Shown: positions 32,867 to 43,943, numbered from the stretch's first letter. The stretch is 64,000 nt of DNA from Terrabacter sp. MAHUQ-38 (GCF_014518425.1 NZ_JACVCU010000004.1:124001-188000), one strand, 5' to 3'. Translations and numbers: made by a program. Notes: generated by a model from the sequence alone, not told the origin.

Positions 32867-32893
32867 GGGGCCCCGCCAACTTGGCGGGGCCCC
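32867..32893. terminator. Strong GC hairpin terminator
   Basis: GGGGCCCCGCCA (32867-32878) pairs with TGGCGGGGCCCC (32882-32893), a 12-bp stem and 3-base loop, 85 bases after the protease stop and just before the next gene. Confidence 0.75.
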
Positions 32894-32917
32894 GGCATGT
32901 CGCCAGGGGTGACCGGC

Positions 32918-32923
32918 TACCGT
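32918..32923 (+). promoter_or_regulatory. -10 box of the SF2 helicase gene
   Basis: TACCGT ends nine bases before ATG 32933, suggesting a leaderless or nearly leaderless transcript starting right after the terminator hairpin. Confidence 0.35.
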
Positions 32924-32932
32924 GGGCGGCCT

Positions 32933-34693
32933 ATGAGTTCAGGGGCCGCATTCCACCTCCCACCCGCCTTTCCGGAGCGGGCGGCCTGGGGTACCGCCAG
33001 CAAGCTGCGCGCGTGGCAGCAGGAGGCCCTCGACCTCTACCTGGCCAGGTCGCCGCGCGACTTCCTCGCCGTCGCGACGCCGGGCGCCGGCAAGACGACG
33101 TATGCGCTGCGTGTGGCCACCGAGCTGCTGGGCGCCGGTGTCGTGGAGCGCATCACGGTGGTCGCCCCGACCGAGCACCTCAAGACCCAGTGGGCCGACG
33201 CGGCCGCGCGGGTCGGCATCAGCCTGGACCCGAAGTTCAGCAACAGCGTCGGCCGGCACAGCGCGGACTACCACGGGGTGGCCGTGACGTACGCGCAGGT
33301 CGCGTCGCGTCCCACCCTCCACCGCGAGCTGACCACCTCACGCCCGACGCTGGTCATCCTCGACGAGATCCACCACGGCGGCGACAGCAAGAGCTGGGGT
33401 GACGGCATTCGCGAGGCGTTCGAGCCCGCCACCCGCCGCCTCAGTCTCACCGGTACGCCGTTCCGCTCGGACACCTCGCCGATCCCGTTCGTCACGTACG
33501 AGCTCGACAGGGAGGGCACGCTGGTCAGCTCGTCCGACTACACCTACGGCTATGCCGAGGCCCTGCGCGACAGCGTCGTGCGGCCCGTCCTCTTCATGGC
33601 CTACGGCGGCAGCATGCGGTGGCGCACCAAGGCCGGCGACGAGCTCGAGGCGCGCCTCGGCGAACCGATGACGAAGGACTTCGTGGCGCACGCGTGGCGC
33701 ACCGCGCTCGACCCCAAGGGCGAGTGGATCCCGGCCGTGCTCGCCGCCGCCGACCGGCGCCTCACCGAGGTCCGCCGCCACGTCGAGGACGCGGGCGGGC
33801 TCGTCATCGCCTCCAACCAGACCCAGGCGAGGGCGTATGCCGCCATCCTGCGTCAGCTGACCGGCGAGGCTCCCACCGTGGTGCTCTCCGACGACCTCGG
33901 CGCGAGCAAGCGCATCGAGGACTTCGGCGCCAGCGACGAGCGGTGGATGGTCGCCGTGCGCATGGTGTCCGAGGGGGTCGACGTGCCACGCCTCTGCGTC
34001 GGTGTCTACGCGACGTCCACCTCCACGCCACTGTTCTTCGCCCAGGCCGTCGGGCGGTTCGTGCGCGCCCGCAAGCGCGGCGAGACGGCCTCGGTATTCC
34101 TCCCGTCGGTGCCCGTCGTGCTCGACCATGCGTCGCGGCTCGAGGAGCAGCGCGACCACGCGCTCGACCGCAAGCCCAACCCTGACGACATCGGTCAGGT
34201 GTGGGCGGAGGAGCAGGCCCTCATCGACGAGGCCAACCGCGACGCCAAGGCTGGGGCGGGGCTCGACGAGGGGGCGTTCGAGGCGCTCGAGTCCGACGCG
34301 CACTTCGACCACGTCCTCTTCGACAAGCAGCAGTGGGGCATGCACGCCCAGATCGGTTCGGAGGACGAGGAGGAGTACCTCGGCCTGCCCGGTCTGCTCG
34401 AGCCCGACCAGGTGTCGGCGCTCCTGCGCGAGCGGCAGAGCCGCCAGGTCAGGAAGGCGCCCCAGGGCGCCGAGGCGCCGGTGCCGGTCGCGGCCCACCG
34501 CGCCCTCGCCGCGCAGCGCAAGGAGCTCAACAAGCTCGTCGCGACCTACGCGCGGCAGAAGGGCCTGCCGCACGCCAACGTCCACATGGACCTGCGCCGC
34601 GCCTGCGGCGGGCCCGACCTCGCAGCCGCGTCGTCCGACCAGGTCTCCGACCGCATCGACAAGATCCGGCTCTGGCTCGTCGGTCGTCGCTGA
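32933..34693 (+). CDS. SF2 DEAD/DEAH-type helicase
   Basis: A 586-residue superfamily 2 helicase related to the Res/UvrB-type ATPase core. Motif I is TPGAGKTTYALRVA, motif II is ILDEIHHGGD (DEIH), motif III LTGTPFR; the second RecA domain has VRMVSEGVDVPRLC and motif VI FAQAVGRFVRAR. The C-terminal 150 residues are charged and have no recognised domain. There is no methylase or specificity gene nearby, so it is not an obvious restriction subunit; single genes like this occur in many actinobacteria with unknown role in DNA metabolism. ATG at 32933 is preferred over 32897, which lies next to the terminator stem. Confidence 0.87.
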   Translation: MSSGAAFHLPPAFPERAAWGTASKLRAWQQEALDLYLARSPRDFLAVATPGAGKTTYALRVATELLGAGVVERITVVAPTEHLKTQWADAAARVGISLDPKFSNSVGRHSADYHGVAVTYAQVASRPTLHRELTTSRPTLVILDEIHHGGDSKSWGDGIREAFEPATRRLSLTGTPFRSDTSPIPFVTYELDREGTLVSSSDYTYGYAEALRDSVVRPVLFMAYGGSMRWRTKAGDELEARLGEPMTKDFVAHAWRTALDPKGEWIPAVLAAADRRLTEVRRHVEDAGGLVIASNQTQARAYAAILRQLTGEAPTVVLSDDLGASKRIEDFGASDERWMVAVRMVSEGVDVPRLCVGVYATSTSTPLFFAQAVGRFVRARKRGETASVFLPSVPVVLDHASRLEEQRDHALDRKPNPDDIGQVWAEEQALIDEANRDAKAGAGLDEGAFEALESDAHFDHVLFDKQQWGMHAQIGSEDEEEYLGLPGLLEPDQVSALLRERQSRQVRKAPQGAEAPVPVAAHRALAAQRKELNKLVATYARQKGLPHANVHMDLRRACGGPDLAAASSDQVSDRIDKIRLWLVGRR

Positions 34694-34830
34694 CGGTTCA
34701 CGATCCCGCCCCTCTCTGGCCCCATTCGGGCGGAGATGTCGGGTTAAGGTCATGCCTTGCGCCTCGGGGGCGAGCCGCGCACCTGTGAACGGGACTGCTC
34801 CGATCGAGCACCTGACAGACGAAGGACGAC

Positions 34831-36681
34831 ATGAGCACTGACTCCACCCCAGACCTCCTCGGCTCCGCCGCGACCCGGCGCCAGCTGCTGGCCCTCGCCG
34901 CCGTCGGCGGTGCCGGCCTCGCCTCCGTCGCCTCCGCTGCGTCGGCCGACGCCGCCCCGGCCGCCACCGGTCCCGGCAGCAACGGTGAGGTGGTTCGCCT
35001 GACCGTGCTCGGCACGACCGACCTGCACGGCAACGTCTTCAACTGGGACTACTTCAAGAACGCCGAGTTCACCGACTCCGGCAACAACGACATCGGCGTG
35101 GCCAAGGCGAGCTCGATCATCAAGGCCCGCCGCGCGGAGGTGGGCGCGGCGACGACGATCACCCTCGACGCAGGCGACACGATCCAGGGCACGCCGCTCG
35201 CGTACTACTACGCCAGGATCGACCCGATCACGGGCGGCTCGACCCACCCGATGGCGGCAGCCATGAACGAGGTCGGCTACGACGCGGCCGCCCTCGGCAA
35301 CCACGAGTTCAACTACGGCCTCGACACCTTGCGCGCGTTCGAGAAGCAGTGCACCTTCCCCCTCCTGTCGGCCAACTCCGTCGACTGGAACACCGGGGCT
35401 CCGGTCTTCAAGCCATGGGTCATCCGGACCGTGAAGCTGCCGGACACGAAGGCGATCAAGGTCGGCATCCTCGGCCTCGTCACGCCGGGCGTCGCGATCT
35501 GGGACAAGGCCAACGTCGAGGGCCAGGTGAGGTTCCCGGGCATCGTCGAGCAGGCGAAGGTCATGGTGCCGCGCCTCAAGGCAGCGGGGGCCGACGTCGT
35601 CATCGTCTCGTGCCACTCGGGCACCAACGGCCAGTCGTCGTGGGGCGACGCACTGCCCTACGTCGAGAACGCGAGCGCCATCCTCGCCGAGGAGGTCCCC
35701 GGCATCGACGCGATCCTGGTCGGCCACGCCCACGTGGAGGCCGCCGAGCGCCGGGTCACCAACAAGGTCACCGGCCAGCAGGTGCTCCTGTCCGAGCCGC
35801 TGTTCTGGGGCAAGCGCGTCACGGAGATGTCGCTCGACGTGCAGAAGGTCCGTGGCGAGTGGAAGGTCGTGGCGTCCTCGGCCCTGCTCTACAACTCGAA
35901 CGTCGCGCCAGAGGACCCGGCGGTCGTCGCGGCGGTGAAGGCCGCGCACGAGAAGGTGCTCGGCTACGTCAACGGCGTCGTCGGGACGTGCACCCAGGCG
36001 ATGTCGGCGGCGACGTCACGCTACGAGGACACCCCGGCGATGGACTTCGTCAACCACGTCCAGGCGGGTGCCGTCAAGGCCGCCCTCGCCGGCACGCCCG
36101 AGGCAACCCTGCCGGTCCTGTCGATCGCCGCGCCGTTCAACGCGCTTGCCGCGATCCCGAAGGGCGACGTGACGATCCGCGACGTCGCGGGGCTCTACAT
36201 CTACGACAACACGCTGCTCGGCATCCTCCTGACGGGTGCGCAGGTCAAGGACTACCTCGAGAAGAGCGCGAGCTACTTCAGGCAGGTGAGCGGTACGGGG
36301 CCGTTCGCAGCCGCCGACGTCACCAACGCCAACGGGACGCCCGACTACAACTACGACATCATGGGCGGACTCGACGCCGACCTGACCTACGACATCGACA
36401 TCGCCAAGCCGGTGGGCTCACGCGTCGTGGGGCTGTCGTACGCCGGGTCGCCGGTCGCGCCGGACGCCCGGTTCGTCATCGCCATCAACAACTACCGCCA
36501 GTCGGGTGGGGGCGGCTTCCCACACGTGACCTCGGCGCCGGTCGTCTACAACCGGCAGATCGAGATCCGCCAGATGCTCATCGACTGGGCGACGGCCAAC
36601 ACGGTCATCGACCCGGCGACCTTCTCGAGCCTCGACTGGAAGCTCGTCAGCAACGGCAGCCCGGTCACCGTCACGGGCTGA
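34831..36681 (+). CDS. Tat-exported 5'-nucleotidase/cyclic phosphodiesterase (UshA-like)
   Basis: A 616-residue bifunctional metallophosphoesterase. The N-terminus ATRRQLLALAAVGGAGLASVA is a twin-arginine signal. Metal-binding motifs are in order: TTDLHGN, LDAGDTIQG, LGNHEFNYG, SCHSG and GHAH. The C-terminal 5'-nucleotidase domain (about 390-600) has the DFVNHVQAGAVKAAL and NNYRQSGGGGFP segments that form the substrate pocket. It would dephosphorylate nucleotides outside the cell to recover phosphate and nucleosides. ATG at 34831 follows GAAGGACGAC. It ends close to a hairpin shared with the convergent kinase gene. Confidence 0.92.
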   Translation: MSTDSTPDLLGSAATRRQLLALAAVGGAGLASVASAASADAAPAATGPGSNGEVVRLTVLGTTDLHGNVFNWDYFKNAEFTDSGNNDIGVAKASSIIKARRAEVGAATTITLDAGDTIQGTPLAYYYARIDPITGGSTHPMAAAMNEVGYDAAALGNHEFNYGLDTLRAFEKQCTFPLLSANSVDWNTGAPVFKPWVIRTVKLPDTKAIKVGILGLVTPGVAIWDKANVEGQVRFPGIVEQAKVMVPRLKAAGADVVIVSCHSGTNGQSSWGDALPYVENASAILAEEVPGIDAILVGHAHVEAAERRVTNKVTGQQVLLSEPLFWGKRVTEMSLDVQKVRGEWKVVASSALLYNSNVAPEDPAVVAAVKAAHEKVLGYVNGVVGTCTQAMSAATSRYEDTPAMDFVNHVQAGAVKAALAGTPEATLPVLSIAAPFNALAAIPKGDVTIRDVAGLYIYDNTLLGILLTGAQVKDYLEKSASYFRQVSGTGPFAAADVTNANGTPDYNYDIMGGLDADLTYDIDIAKPVGSRVVGLSYAGSPVAPDARFVIAINNYRQSGGGGFPHVTSAPVVYNRQIEIRQMLIDWATANTVIDPATFSSLDWKLVSNGSPVTVTG

Positions 36682-36710
36682 CGGGCCGGCACCGCTTCCG
36701 CAGGATCGGC

Positions 36711-36740
36711 CGCCGACGCCGTCAGGCTGCGGCGTCGGCG
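36711..36740. terminator. Hairpin overlapping the phosphotransferase stop codon
   Basis: CGCCGACGCCG (36711-36721) pairs with CGGCGTCGGCG (36730-36740), an 11-bp stem; the stop codon of the minus-strand gene (36722-36724) is in the loop. It lies between convergent genes and probably terminates both. Confidence 0.75.
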
Positions 36741-37642
36741 AGGACGTTATGCAGGCGGCGGAGGCACTCGTCGACGAACGCCGGGTAGGTGTCCCAGTAG
36801 TAGGGGACGCCGCTGACCCCGACGGCGAGCGCCCAGGCCCGGGCGCGTCGCCAGGTGAGGTCCTCGAGGCCCAGCCGTTCGCGGTAGGCGTCGCGGGCGG
36901 GCGCAGGCAGGTCCCACTGGGGCGCGTGCTCGGCGTCCGGGTGCCCGATCGAGAGGCCGCCGAAGTCGATGACCGCGGCGAGTCGCCCGTCGCGGACCAG
37001 CAGGTTCGTCGGCTTGAGGTCGCTGTGCAGCCACACGTGCTCCGAGGCGGGTGCGGGCAGCCCGACCGCGTCCCGCCACAGCGCCTCGAGCCGGTCCACG
37101 TCGAGCGCCAGACCCTCGTGCTCGACGAGGAGGCGGCAGCCGGCCAGCGACCCGCGCACGAAGCCGTCGATGTCGGCCGGCGCGCCGCCGCGGTACGAGC
37201 TGAGGTCGCCGGCGCGTCGCGCGCCCATGAGGTCGACCGACTGGAGGGCCGCGACGAAGCCCGCGAGGTCGCGGCCCAGCGCGGCCCAGTCCTCGACCGT
37301 GTCCTCCCGGATCTCGTCACCCTCGATCCACCGGTAGACCGACCACGCGAGCGGGTAGCCAGGGCCTGGCCGCCCCTCGTGCACCGGCTCGGGCACGGCG
37401 ACCGGTAGGTCGGGTGCGAGCCGGGGCAACCAGCGCTGCTCCTTCGCCACCGCCCCCGCGGTCCCCGGAGTGCGCGGGAGACGGAGGAGCAGGTCGTCGC
37501 CGAGCCGGTACAGGCTGTTGTCCGTGCCCGCCCCGGCCGGCGCCAGCGGGAGCTCCGCCCACTCGGGACGCTGCTCGCGCAGGAGGCCTCGGATGACGTG
37601 CTCGCCCAGGGCCACCTCGTGGTCGTGCAGGCTGGAAGTCAC
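36722..37642 (-). CDS. Aminoglycoside-phosphotransferase-family kinase
   Basis: A 306-residue APH/choline-kinase-fold enzyme. The N-lobe has GTDNSLYRLGDDLLLRLPR, the hinge and catalytic loop is WLHSDLKPTNLLV (Brenner-type HxDxxxxN) and the metal-binding motif is AVIDFGGLSIGHPD. Residues for ATP transfer are intact. Members phosphorylate aminoglycosides, macrolides, sugars or other alcohols; no neighbour identifies the substrate, so resistance should not be assumed. GTG at 37642 follows GAAGGG. Upstream is the hairpin-rich spacer. Confidence 0.85.
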   Translation of the reverse strand: MTSSLHDHEVALGEHVIRGLLREQRPEWAELPLAPAGAGTDNSLYRLGDDLLLRLPRTPGTAGAVAKEQRWLPRLAPDLPVAVPEPVHEGRPGPGYPLAWSVYRWIEGDEIREDTVEDWAALGRDLAGFVAALQSVDLMGARRAGDLSSYRGGAPADIDGFVRGSLAGCRLLVEHEGLALDVDRLEALWRDAVGLPAPASEHVWLHSDLKPTNLLVRDGRLAAVIDFGGLSIGHPDAEHAPQWDLPAPARDAYRERLGLEDLTWRRARAWALAVGVSGVPYYWDTYPAFVDECLRRLHNVLADAAA

Positions 37643-37731
37643 GTCACGAACCCTTCAGCAGACCCGCGCCCGACGCCAGTGGATATCGAGCAGCCCGGAC
37701 CTCTTCACCCCGCGCCCCCGCTGGCACCGCG

Positions 37732-37773
37732 CAGGAGCGTCCAGCCGGTTGGGAGGACGACGGGACGCTCCTG
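37732..37773. repeat. Inverted repeat A (11-bp arms)
   Basis: CAGGAGCGTCC (37732-37742) and GGACGCTCCTG (37763-37773) are perfect inverted arms with a 20-base loop. Confidence 0.75.
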
Positions 37774-37778
37774 GGCGA

Positions 37779-37803
37779 GCCGACCGACGGGTGGGGCGTC
37801 GGC
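37779..37803. repeat. Inverted repeat B (6-bp arms)
   Basis: GCCGAC (37779-37784) and GTCGGC (37798-37803) form a short stem between the two longer hairpins. Confidence 0.5.
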
Positions 37804-37805
37804 GC

Positions 37806-37851
37806 AGGGGCGTACCCGCCGGGACAGGGGAGCACCGACGGGTACGCCCCT
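37806..37851. repeat. Inverted repeat C (13-bp arms)
   Basis: AGGGGCGTACCCG (37806-37818) and CGGGTACGCCCCT (37839-37851) are perfect 13-base arms with a 20-base loop, the longest repeat in the spacer. Confidence 0.8.
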
Positions 37852-37933
37852 CCATCTTCCCGGATCGGGGCCGTCGCGTCCCCCCTTTCGGCGTGAACGC
37901 GTCATGATTCGGCACCTCGATCGTCTATCACGT

Positions 37934-37998
37934 GACGGCACGAGACCTCAGTGCCGTCTGGGGCCTCGGGTTGCTCGTGGAGGGGTGCCCGAGGCCCC
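37934..37998 (-). terminator. Tandem terminators behind the alpha-amylase-family gene
   Basis: GGGGCCTCGGG (37960-37970) pairs with CCCGAGGCCCC (37988-37998), then GACGGCAC (37934-37941) with GTGCCGTC (37951-37958). Read on the minus strand, the first stem begins 12 bases after the amylase-family stop codon. Confidence 0.7.
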
Positions 37999-38010
37999 GC
38001 CGTCGTGGCC

Positions 38011-39321
38011 TCAGTCCCCGACGAGCACCTGGTGCCCCCAGGCCGGGAGCGCGTACTCCTGGCCCTGGGCGAGCTCGACCGGCTCGCCGGTGAAGGCGTC
38101 TCGCCACGACCCCTGCTGGGGTCCGTCGCCGAGGGTCACGGTGCGGTTCTCGGGCGAGAGGTTGAACGCCGCGAAGACGCGGTCGTCGCGGACCGCGCGC
38201 ACGAAGGCGAGGACCGCCTCCTCTGCCGAGTTCGGCACCCGCACCATCCGACCGCCGGCGGCGCCGTTCCACAGGGCGGGGTGCTGCTTCTTCAGGGCCA
38301 GCAGGCGGCGGTACAGCTCACCCTGCTCGTCCTCGCGCCACTCGATCTCGTCCTTGTCGAAGAAGACGAGGCGGCGGTCCTGGCCCGCCTCCTGCCCGTT
38401 GTAGATGAGGGGCATGCCCTCACTGACGACGGACAGCACGATGGCCGGCACGAGGGCGTGACCGAACTGCTCGTACTCGGTGCCCTCCCACGCGTTCTTG
38501 TCGTGGTTGCTGACGAACAGCATGCGGTACGCGTCGCGCTGGTAGAAGCGGTCGTTCCAGGCGTAGTAGACCTTGAGCGCCTCGACGTCGGCCCTGCCCT
38601 GCGCGATCTTGTGCAGCGCCTCGTTCCAGCTCCACCCGTACGTCGTGTCGAAGGCCCGCACGTGCAGGTCGCGCGACTCCCACTCGGCGAGCATGAAGAC
38701 CGGCTTGATCTCGTCGAGCTCCCGGCGGACGTTGTCCCAGAAGTCGACGGGCACGAATCCGGCTACGTCACAACGAAACCCGTCCACATCCGCCTCTCGG
38801 ACCCAGTACTTCATGGCGTCGGTCATGTACTCCCGAAGTCCCGGCTTCGAGTAGTCGAGGTCGATGATGTCGTCCCAGTCCCACCACGGGGTCGGGCGGA
38901 AGTCGCCCTTCCAGTCGCGGGCGTACCACTCCGGATGCTCCTCGACGAGGCGGTTGTCCCACGCCGTGTGGTTCGCGACCCAGTCGAGGATCACGTGCAG
39001 GCCGAGGTCGTGCGCCGTCGCCACGAAGTGGCGAAGGTCCTCGAGCGTCCCGAACTCGGGGTTGACCGCGTAGTAGTCCTTGACGGCATACGGGCTTCCG
39101 AGGCGGCCCTTGCGGTTGCGCTCGCCGATCGGGTGCACGGGCATCAGCCACACGATGTCGATGCCGAGGTCACGCAGTCGGGGCAGGTGCGCCTCGGCAG
39201 CCCGGAAGGTGCCCTCGGCCGTGAAGTGGCGCTGGTTGACCTGGTAGATCGCCGCGCTGCGGCTCCACTCCGGGTGGGTCACCTCGATCTCGGGCCTCGG
39301 CAGGTAGGGGCTGGTGGTCAC
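38011..39321 (-). CDS. Alpha-amylase-family (GH13) glycoside hydrolase
   Basis: A 436-residue cytosolic GH13 enzyme. The barrel regions are LGIDIVWLMPVHPIG, VILDWVANHTAWD, DGFRCDVAGF (nucleophile Asp), FMLAEWES (acid/base Glu) and FVSNHDKNAWEG (transition-state Asp), followed by a small beta domain. No signal peptide is seen. It probably acts on alpha-glucans, maltodextrin or trehalose-type sugars in the cytosol; exact specificity cannot be read. GTG at 39321 is chosen because CCAGGAGAC lies just upstream; the frame continues open to 39393. Confidence 0.92.
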   Translation of the reverse strand: MTTSPYLPRPEIEVTHPEWSRSAAIYQVNQRHFTAEGTFRAAEAHLPRLRDLGIDIVWLMPVHPIGERNRKGRLGSPYAVKDYYAVNPEFGTLEDLRHFVATAHDLGLHVILDWVANHTAWDNRLVEEHPEWYARDWKGDFRPTPWWDWDDIIDLDYSKPGLREYMTDAMKYWVREADVDGFRCDVAGFVPVDFWDNVRRELDEIKPVFMLAEWESRDLHVRAFDTTYGWSWNEALHKIAQGRADVEALKVYYAWNDRFYQRDAYRMLFVSNHDKNAWEGTEYEQFGHALVPAIVLSVVSEGMPLIYNGQEAGQDRRLVFFDKDEIEWREDEQGELYRRLLALKKQHPALWNGAAGGRMVRVPNSAEEAVLAFVRAVRDDRVFAAFNLSPENRTVTLGDGPQQGSWRDAFTGEPVELAQGQEYALPAWGHQVLVGD

Positions 39322-39395
39322 GGGCGTCTCCTGGTCAGGGTCGAGGGCAGGGATGGCGGGATGGGGTCGGCGCAGCCGGGTCGAGCGTGTCAACG

Positions 39396-41246
<1,851 letters not shown>

Positions 41247-41303
41247 CCGCGTGAGCCGCCACGCCTCGGCGGAAGAGGCGCCGCCGCATGGCAGAGTTGG
41301 GGC

Positions 41304-42122
41304 ATGAGCCAGCAGCCCTCCGGGTGGTACGACGACCCGAGCAACCCCGACATGCTCCGCTACTGGGACGGCGTGACGTGGACCAACCACACCGCGCCGC
41401 GGAAGTCGCCGACTGCCTCGCAGAGCACGATCGGACTGCCGCAGCAGAGCCAGCCGGGTTCGGTGCCGCCCGACCGCACGGGGGCCGGCGCCCCGACGCC
41501 GACGACCCCGATGCCGCAGGGCAGCGGGTGGCAGAGCCAGTCGCAGGCTCCGCAGCAGTACTACCAGCAGGCACCACCCAGCGCCCAGTGGATGCACAAC
41601 ATCCGCGTGACGGCCGACGGGGTGCCGCTCGCCAGCTGGGGCAAGCGGTTCGGGGCCTGGCTCCTGGACGGCATCATCCTCGCTGTCGTCGGCGGTATCC
41701 TCGGCTGGATGGCCACCCCGCGCCTCGGCGAGCTCTTCGACGAGATGATGACCGCCGGCCAGGCTGCCGACCAAGCCCGCCTCGTGGAGCTCCAGAACGA
41801 GATGACCGGTCCGGCCGTCCAGTTCTCCATCGTCCTGTGGCTCGTCACGTCCGCCTACTGCCTCATCTTCTGGACCACGACCGGTCAGACGCCGGGCAAG
41901 ATGGCACTCGGGATCAGCGTGCGCCGCGCCGACCAGCCGGGCCCGCTGCCGCTCGGCACGGCCGTGCTGCGCCGGCTCGTACCGCTCGCGAGCCAGGTCG
42001 TGCCGTTCCTGTCGCTGCTCGACGGCCTGTGGCCGCTGTGGGACGACAAGCGTCAGGCCCTGCACGACAAGGTGGCGAGGACGCAGGTCGTCGAGGGCAA
42101 GCAGCCACGCCGACAGGGCTGA
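41304..42122 (+). CDS. DUF2510-RDD membrane protein
   Basis: A 272-residue protein with an N-terminal DUF2510 motif (PSGWYDDPSNPDMLRYWDGVTWTNHTAP), a long Gln/Pro/Ser-rich linker (about 30-95) and a C-terminal RDD domain: SWGKRFGAWLLDGIILAVVGGI, then further membrane segments and GQTPGKMALGISVRR. RDD proteins are membrane proteins of mostly unknown function; some are linked to ion transport. ATG at 41304 begins MSQQPSG. A strong hairpin follows. Confidence 0.88.
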   Translation: MSQQPSGWYDDPSNPDMLRYWDGVTWTNHTAPRKSPTASQSTIGLPQQSQPGSVPPDRTGAGAPTPTTPMPQGSGWQSQSQAPQQYYQQAPPSAQWMHNIRVTADGVPLASWGKRFGAWLLDGIILAVVGGILGWMATPRLGELFDEMMTAGQAADQARLVELQNEMTGPAVQFSIVLWLVTSAYCLIFWTTTGQTPGKMALGISVRRADQPGPLPLGTAVLRRLVPLASQVVPFLSLLDGLWPLWDDKRQALHDKVARTQVVEGKQPRRQG

Positions 42123-42143
42123 GCCACAACGCCCCTCGGGGAT

Positions 42144-42176
42144 GCCGGGTCGGTCGTCGCGGACGACCGGCCCGGC
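42144..42176 (+). terminator. Terminator after the RDD gene
   Basis: GCCGGG-T-CGGTCGTC (42144-42158) pairs with GACGACCG-G-CCCGGC (42162-42176), a 15-bp stem with one G-T pair and a 3-base loop, followed by TTCGTCGTCC. Confidence 0.75.
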
Positions 42177-42322
42177 TTCGTCGTCCCTCGGTGGCGGTCA
42201 GCCACGGGCAGAAGTCGGTTGCGCCACTGTCAGGGGTCGGCGCCAGAATGGAGGCTGCCCGGGCAGTCCCGCGGCCGCGGCTACGACGCCGTCCCCACCT
42301 CTGAAGAAACTCGGAGTCCACC

Positions 42323-43885
42323 TTGTCTGCTACAGCAGCACCACCTGTCGGTTCGGGGCATCCCGACAAGCTCGACGGCGCCGTCCTCAAGGTCGCCGGA
42401 GTCATCGTCCTCGGCGCCATCATGTCGATCCTCGACATCACGGTCGTCAACATCGCGCTGACGAAGTTCCAGACCGTGTTCGCGAGCAACCCGTCCGAGC
42501 CGCTCGCCTACTCGACGGTCGCCTGGACGGTCACCGCGTACACCCTCGCGCTCGCCACCGTCATCCCATTGACGGGCTGGGCGGCCGACCGTTTCGGCAC
42601 CAAGCGGCTCTACATCCTCGCCGTCATTCTCTTCACAGCCGGTTCGGCGCTGTGCGCCACGGCCGGTTCCATCGAGGTGCTCATCGCCTACCGCGTGCTC
42701 CAGGGCCTCGGCGGCGGCATGCTCATGCCGCTCGGCATGACGATCATGACCCGTGCCGCAGGGCCCGAGCGCATGGGCCGCCTCATGGCGGTGCTCGGTA
42801 TCCCCATGCTCCTCGGGCCGATCTTCGGCCCGATCCTGGGTGGCTGGCTGATCGACAACTACACGTGGCACTGGATCTTCCTCATCAACGTGCCGATCGG
42901 AGCCGTCGCCGTCGGCTACGCCTTCTGGGCACTGCCGAGCGACCGCCCGGAGCCGTCCGAGTCCTTCGACGTCGTCGGCATGCTGCTCATGTCGCCGGGC
43001 CTGGCGCTGTTCCTCTACGGCGTCAGCTCCATCCCGGGCGAGCGCACGGTCGGCTCCACCAAGGTGCTCGTGCCTGGGTTCGTCGGGCTCGCGATGATCG
43101 CCGTCTTCGTCGTCTACAGCTTCAAGCCGAAGCACCCCCTGCTCGACCTGCGGCTCTTCTCGAACCGTCGCCTGACGGTCGCGATCATCACGATGTTCCT
43201 CTTCGCCGCGGCGTTCTTCGGCGGGCTGCTGCTCGTGCCGCAGTACCTCCAGCAGGTGCGGGCCGAGACCCCGCTCCACGCGGCATACCTCATGGTCCCG
43301 CAGGGCGTCGGCGCGATGCTGACGATGCCGATCGCGGGCGCGCTCGCCGACCGGATACCCGTCGGGCGCATCGTGCCCTTCGGCCTCGCGGCCATCGTCG
43401 TCGGCATGTTCATGCTGACCAACGTCGGGCCCGACACGTCCTACTGGGGCTACCTCATCCCGGTGCTGTTCCTCATGGGCCTCGGCATGGGCGGCACGAT
43501 GATGCCGATCATGACCTCGGCCCTCAAGACGTTGACCCACCACCAGGTCGCACGGGGCTCGACCTTGCTCAACATCACGCAGCAGATCGCCAGCAGCATC
43601 GGTGTCGCCGTCATCTCCGTGGTCTTCACGAACTACCTCAACGGCACACAGCGCGCGGGGGCGGTGCTCGCGGCCCAGTTCGACCCGACCATCAAGGAGA
43701 AGCTGGGCGAGCAAGGGCTGACGGCAGCCGTCGCCGAGCTCGCCGACGTCTACGGCAAGACGTTCCTCGTCGCGGCGATCCTGTGCGCCGCGACCCTCGC
43801 CGCGGCGTGGTTCCTGCCGCGACGCCACGAGGAGTCGCGACTGCTCGAGGACGACCAGGCCGCAGCACCCGTCGTGACGCACTGA
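42323..43885 (+). CDS. DHA2-family (EmrB/QacA) MFS multidrug exporter
   Basis: A 520-residue proton-driven exporter with about fourteen helices. Markers are MSILDITVVNIALTKFQ (motif D1 in helix 1), GWAADRFGTKRLYI (motif A) and PMLLGPIFGPILGGWLIDNYTWHWIFLINVPIG (antiporter motif C). The substrate is unknown; the family exports drugs, dyes and antibiotics. The start is TTG at 42323, placed behind GGAG; no better start exists. No regulator is adjacent. The 3' end is convergent with the DinB-fold gene. Confidence 0.93.
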   Translation: MSATAAPPVGSGHPDKLDGAVLKVAGVIVLGAIMSILDITVVNIALTKFQTVFASNPSEPLAYSTVAWTVTAYTLALATVIPLTGWAADRFGTKRLYILAVILFTAGSALCATAGSIEVLIAYRVLQGLGGGMLMPLGMTIMTRAAGPERMGRLMAVLGIPMLLGPIFGPILGGWLIDNYTWHWIFLINVPIGAVAVGYAFWALPSDRPEPSESFDVVGMLLMSPGLALFLYGVSSIPGERTVGSTKVLVPGFVGLAMIAVFVVYSFKPKHPLLDLRLFSNRRLTVAIITMFLFAAAFFGGLLLVPQYLQQVRAETPLHAAYLMVPQGVGAMLTMPIAGALADRIPVGRIVPFGLAAIVVGMFMLTNVGPDTSYWGYLIPVLFLMGLGMGGTMMPIMTSALKTLTHHQVARGSTLLNITQQIASSIGVAVISVVFTNYLNGTQRAGAVLAAQFDPTIKEKLGEQGLTAAVAELADVYGKTFLVAAILCAATLAAAWFLPRRHEESRLLEDDQAAAPVVTH

Positions 43886-43943
43886 CGACGGCGCCGCCAC
43901 GAGCGGCCCGGGCGCGATCGCCGGACCACCTGCCGACGCGGGT

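Larger units (their letters stand above)
37643..38010. other. 368-bp spacer with five hairpins
   Basis: No convincing gene is seen. Five perfect inverted repeats lie in 270 bases: 37732-37773, 37779-37803, 37806-37851, 37934-37958 and 37960-37998. The last two follow the amylase-family stop (minus strand) and are probably tandem terminators. The first three lie closer to the start of the kinase gene and could be part of its leader or a separate small RNA. Confidence 0.65.

Noticed and set aside
32933-34693. Restriction (R) subunit of a defence system
   Set aside because: No methylase, specificity or nuclease gene lies nearby and no nuclease motif is seen; only a stand-alone SF2 helicase is supported.
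36722-37642. Aminoglycoside resistance gene
   Set aside because: The kinase fold is clear, but the family is broad and neither context nor sequence identifies an antibiotic substrate.
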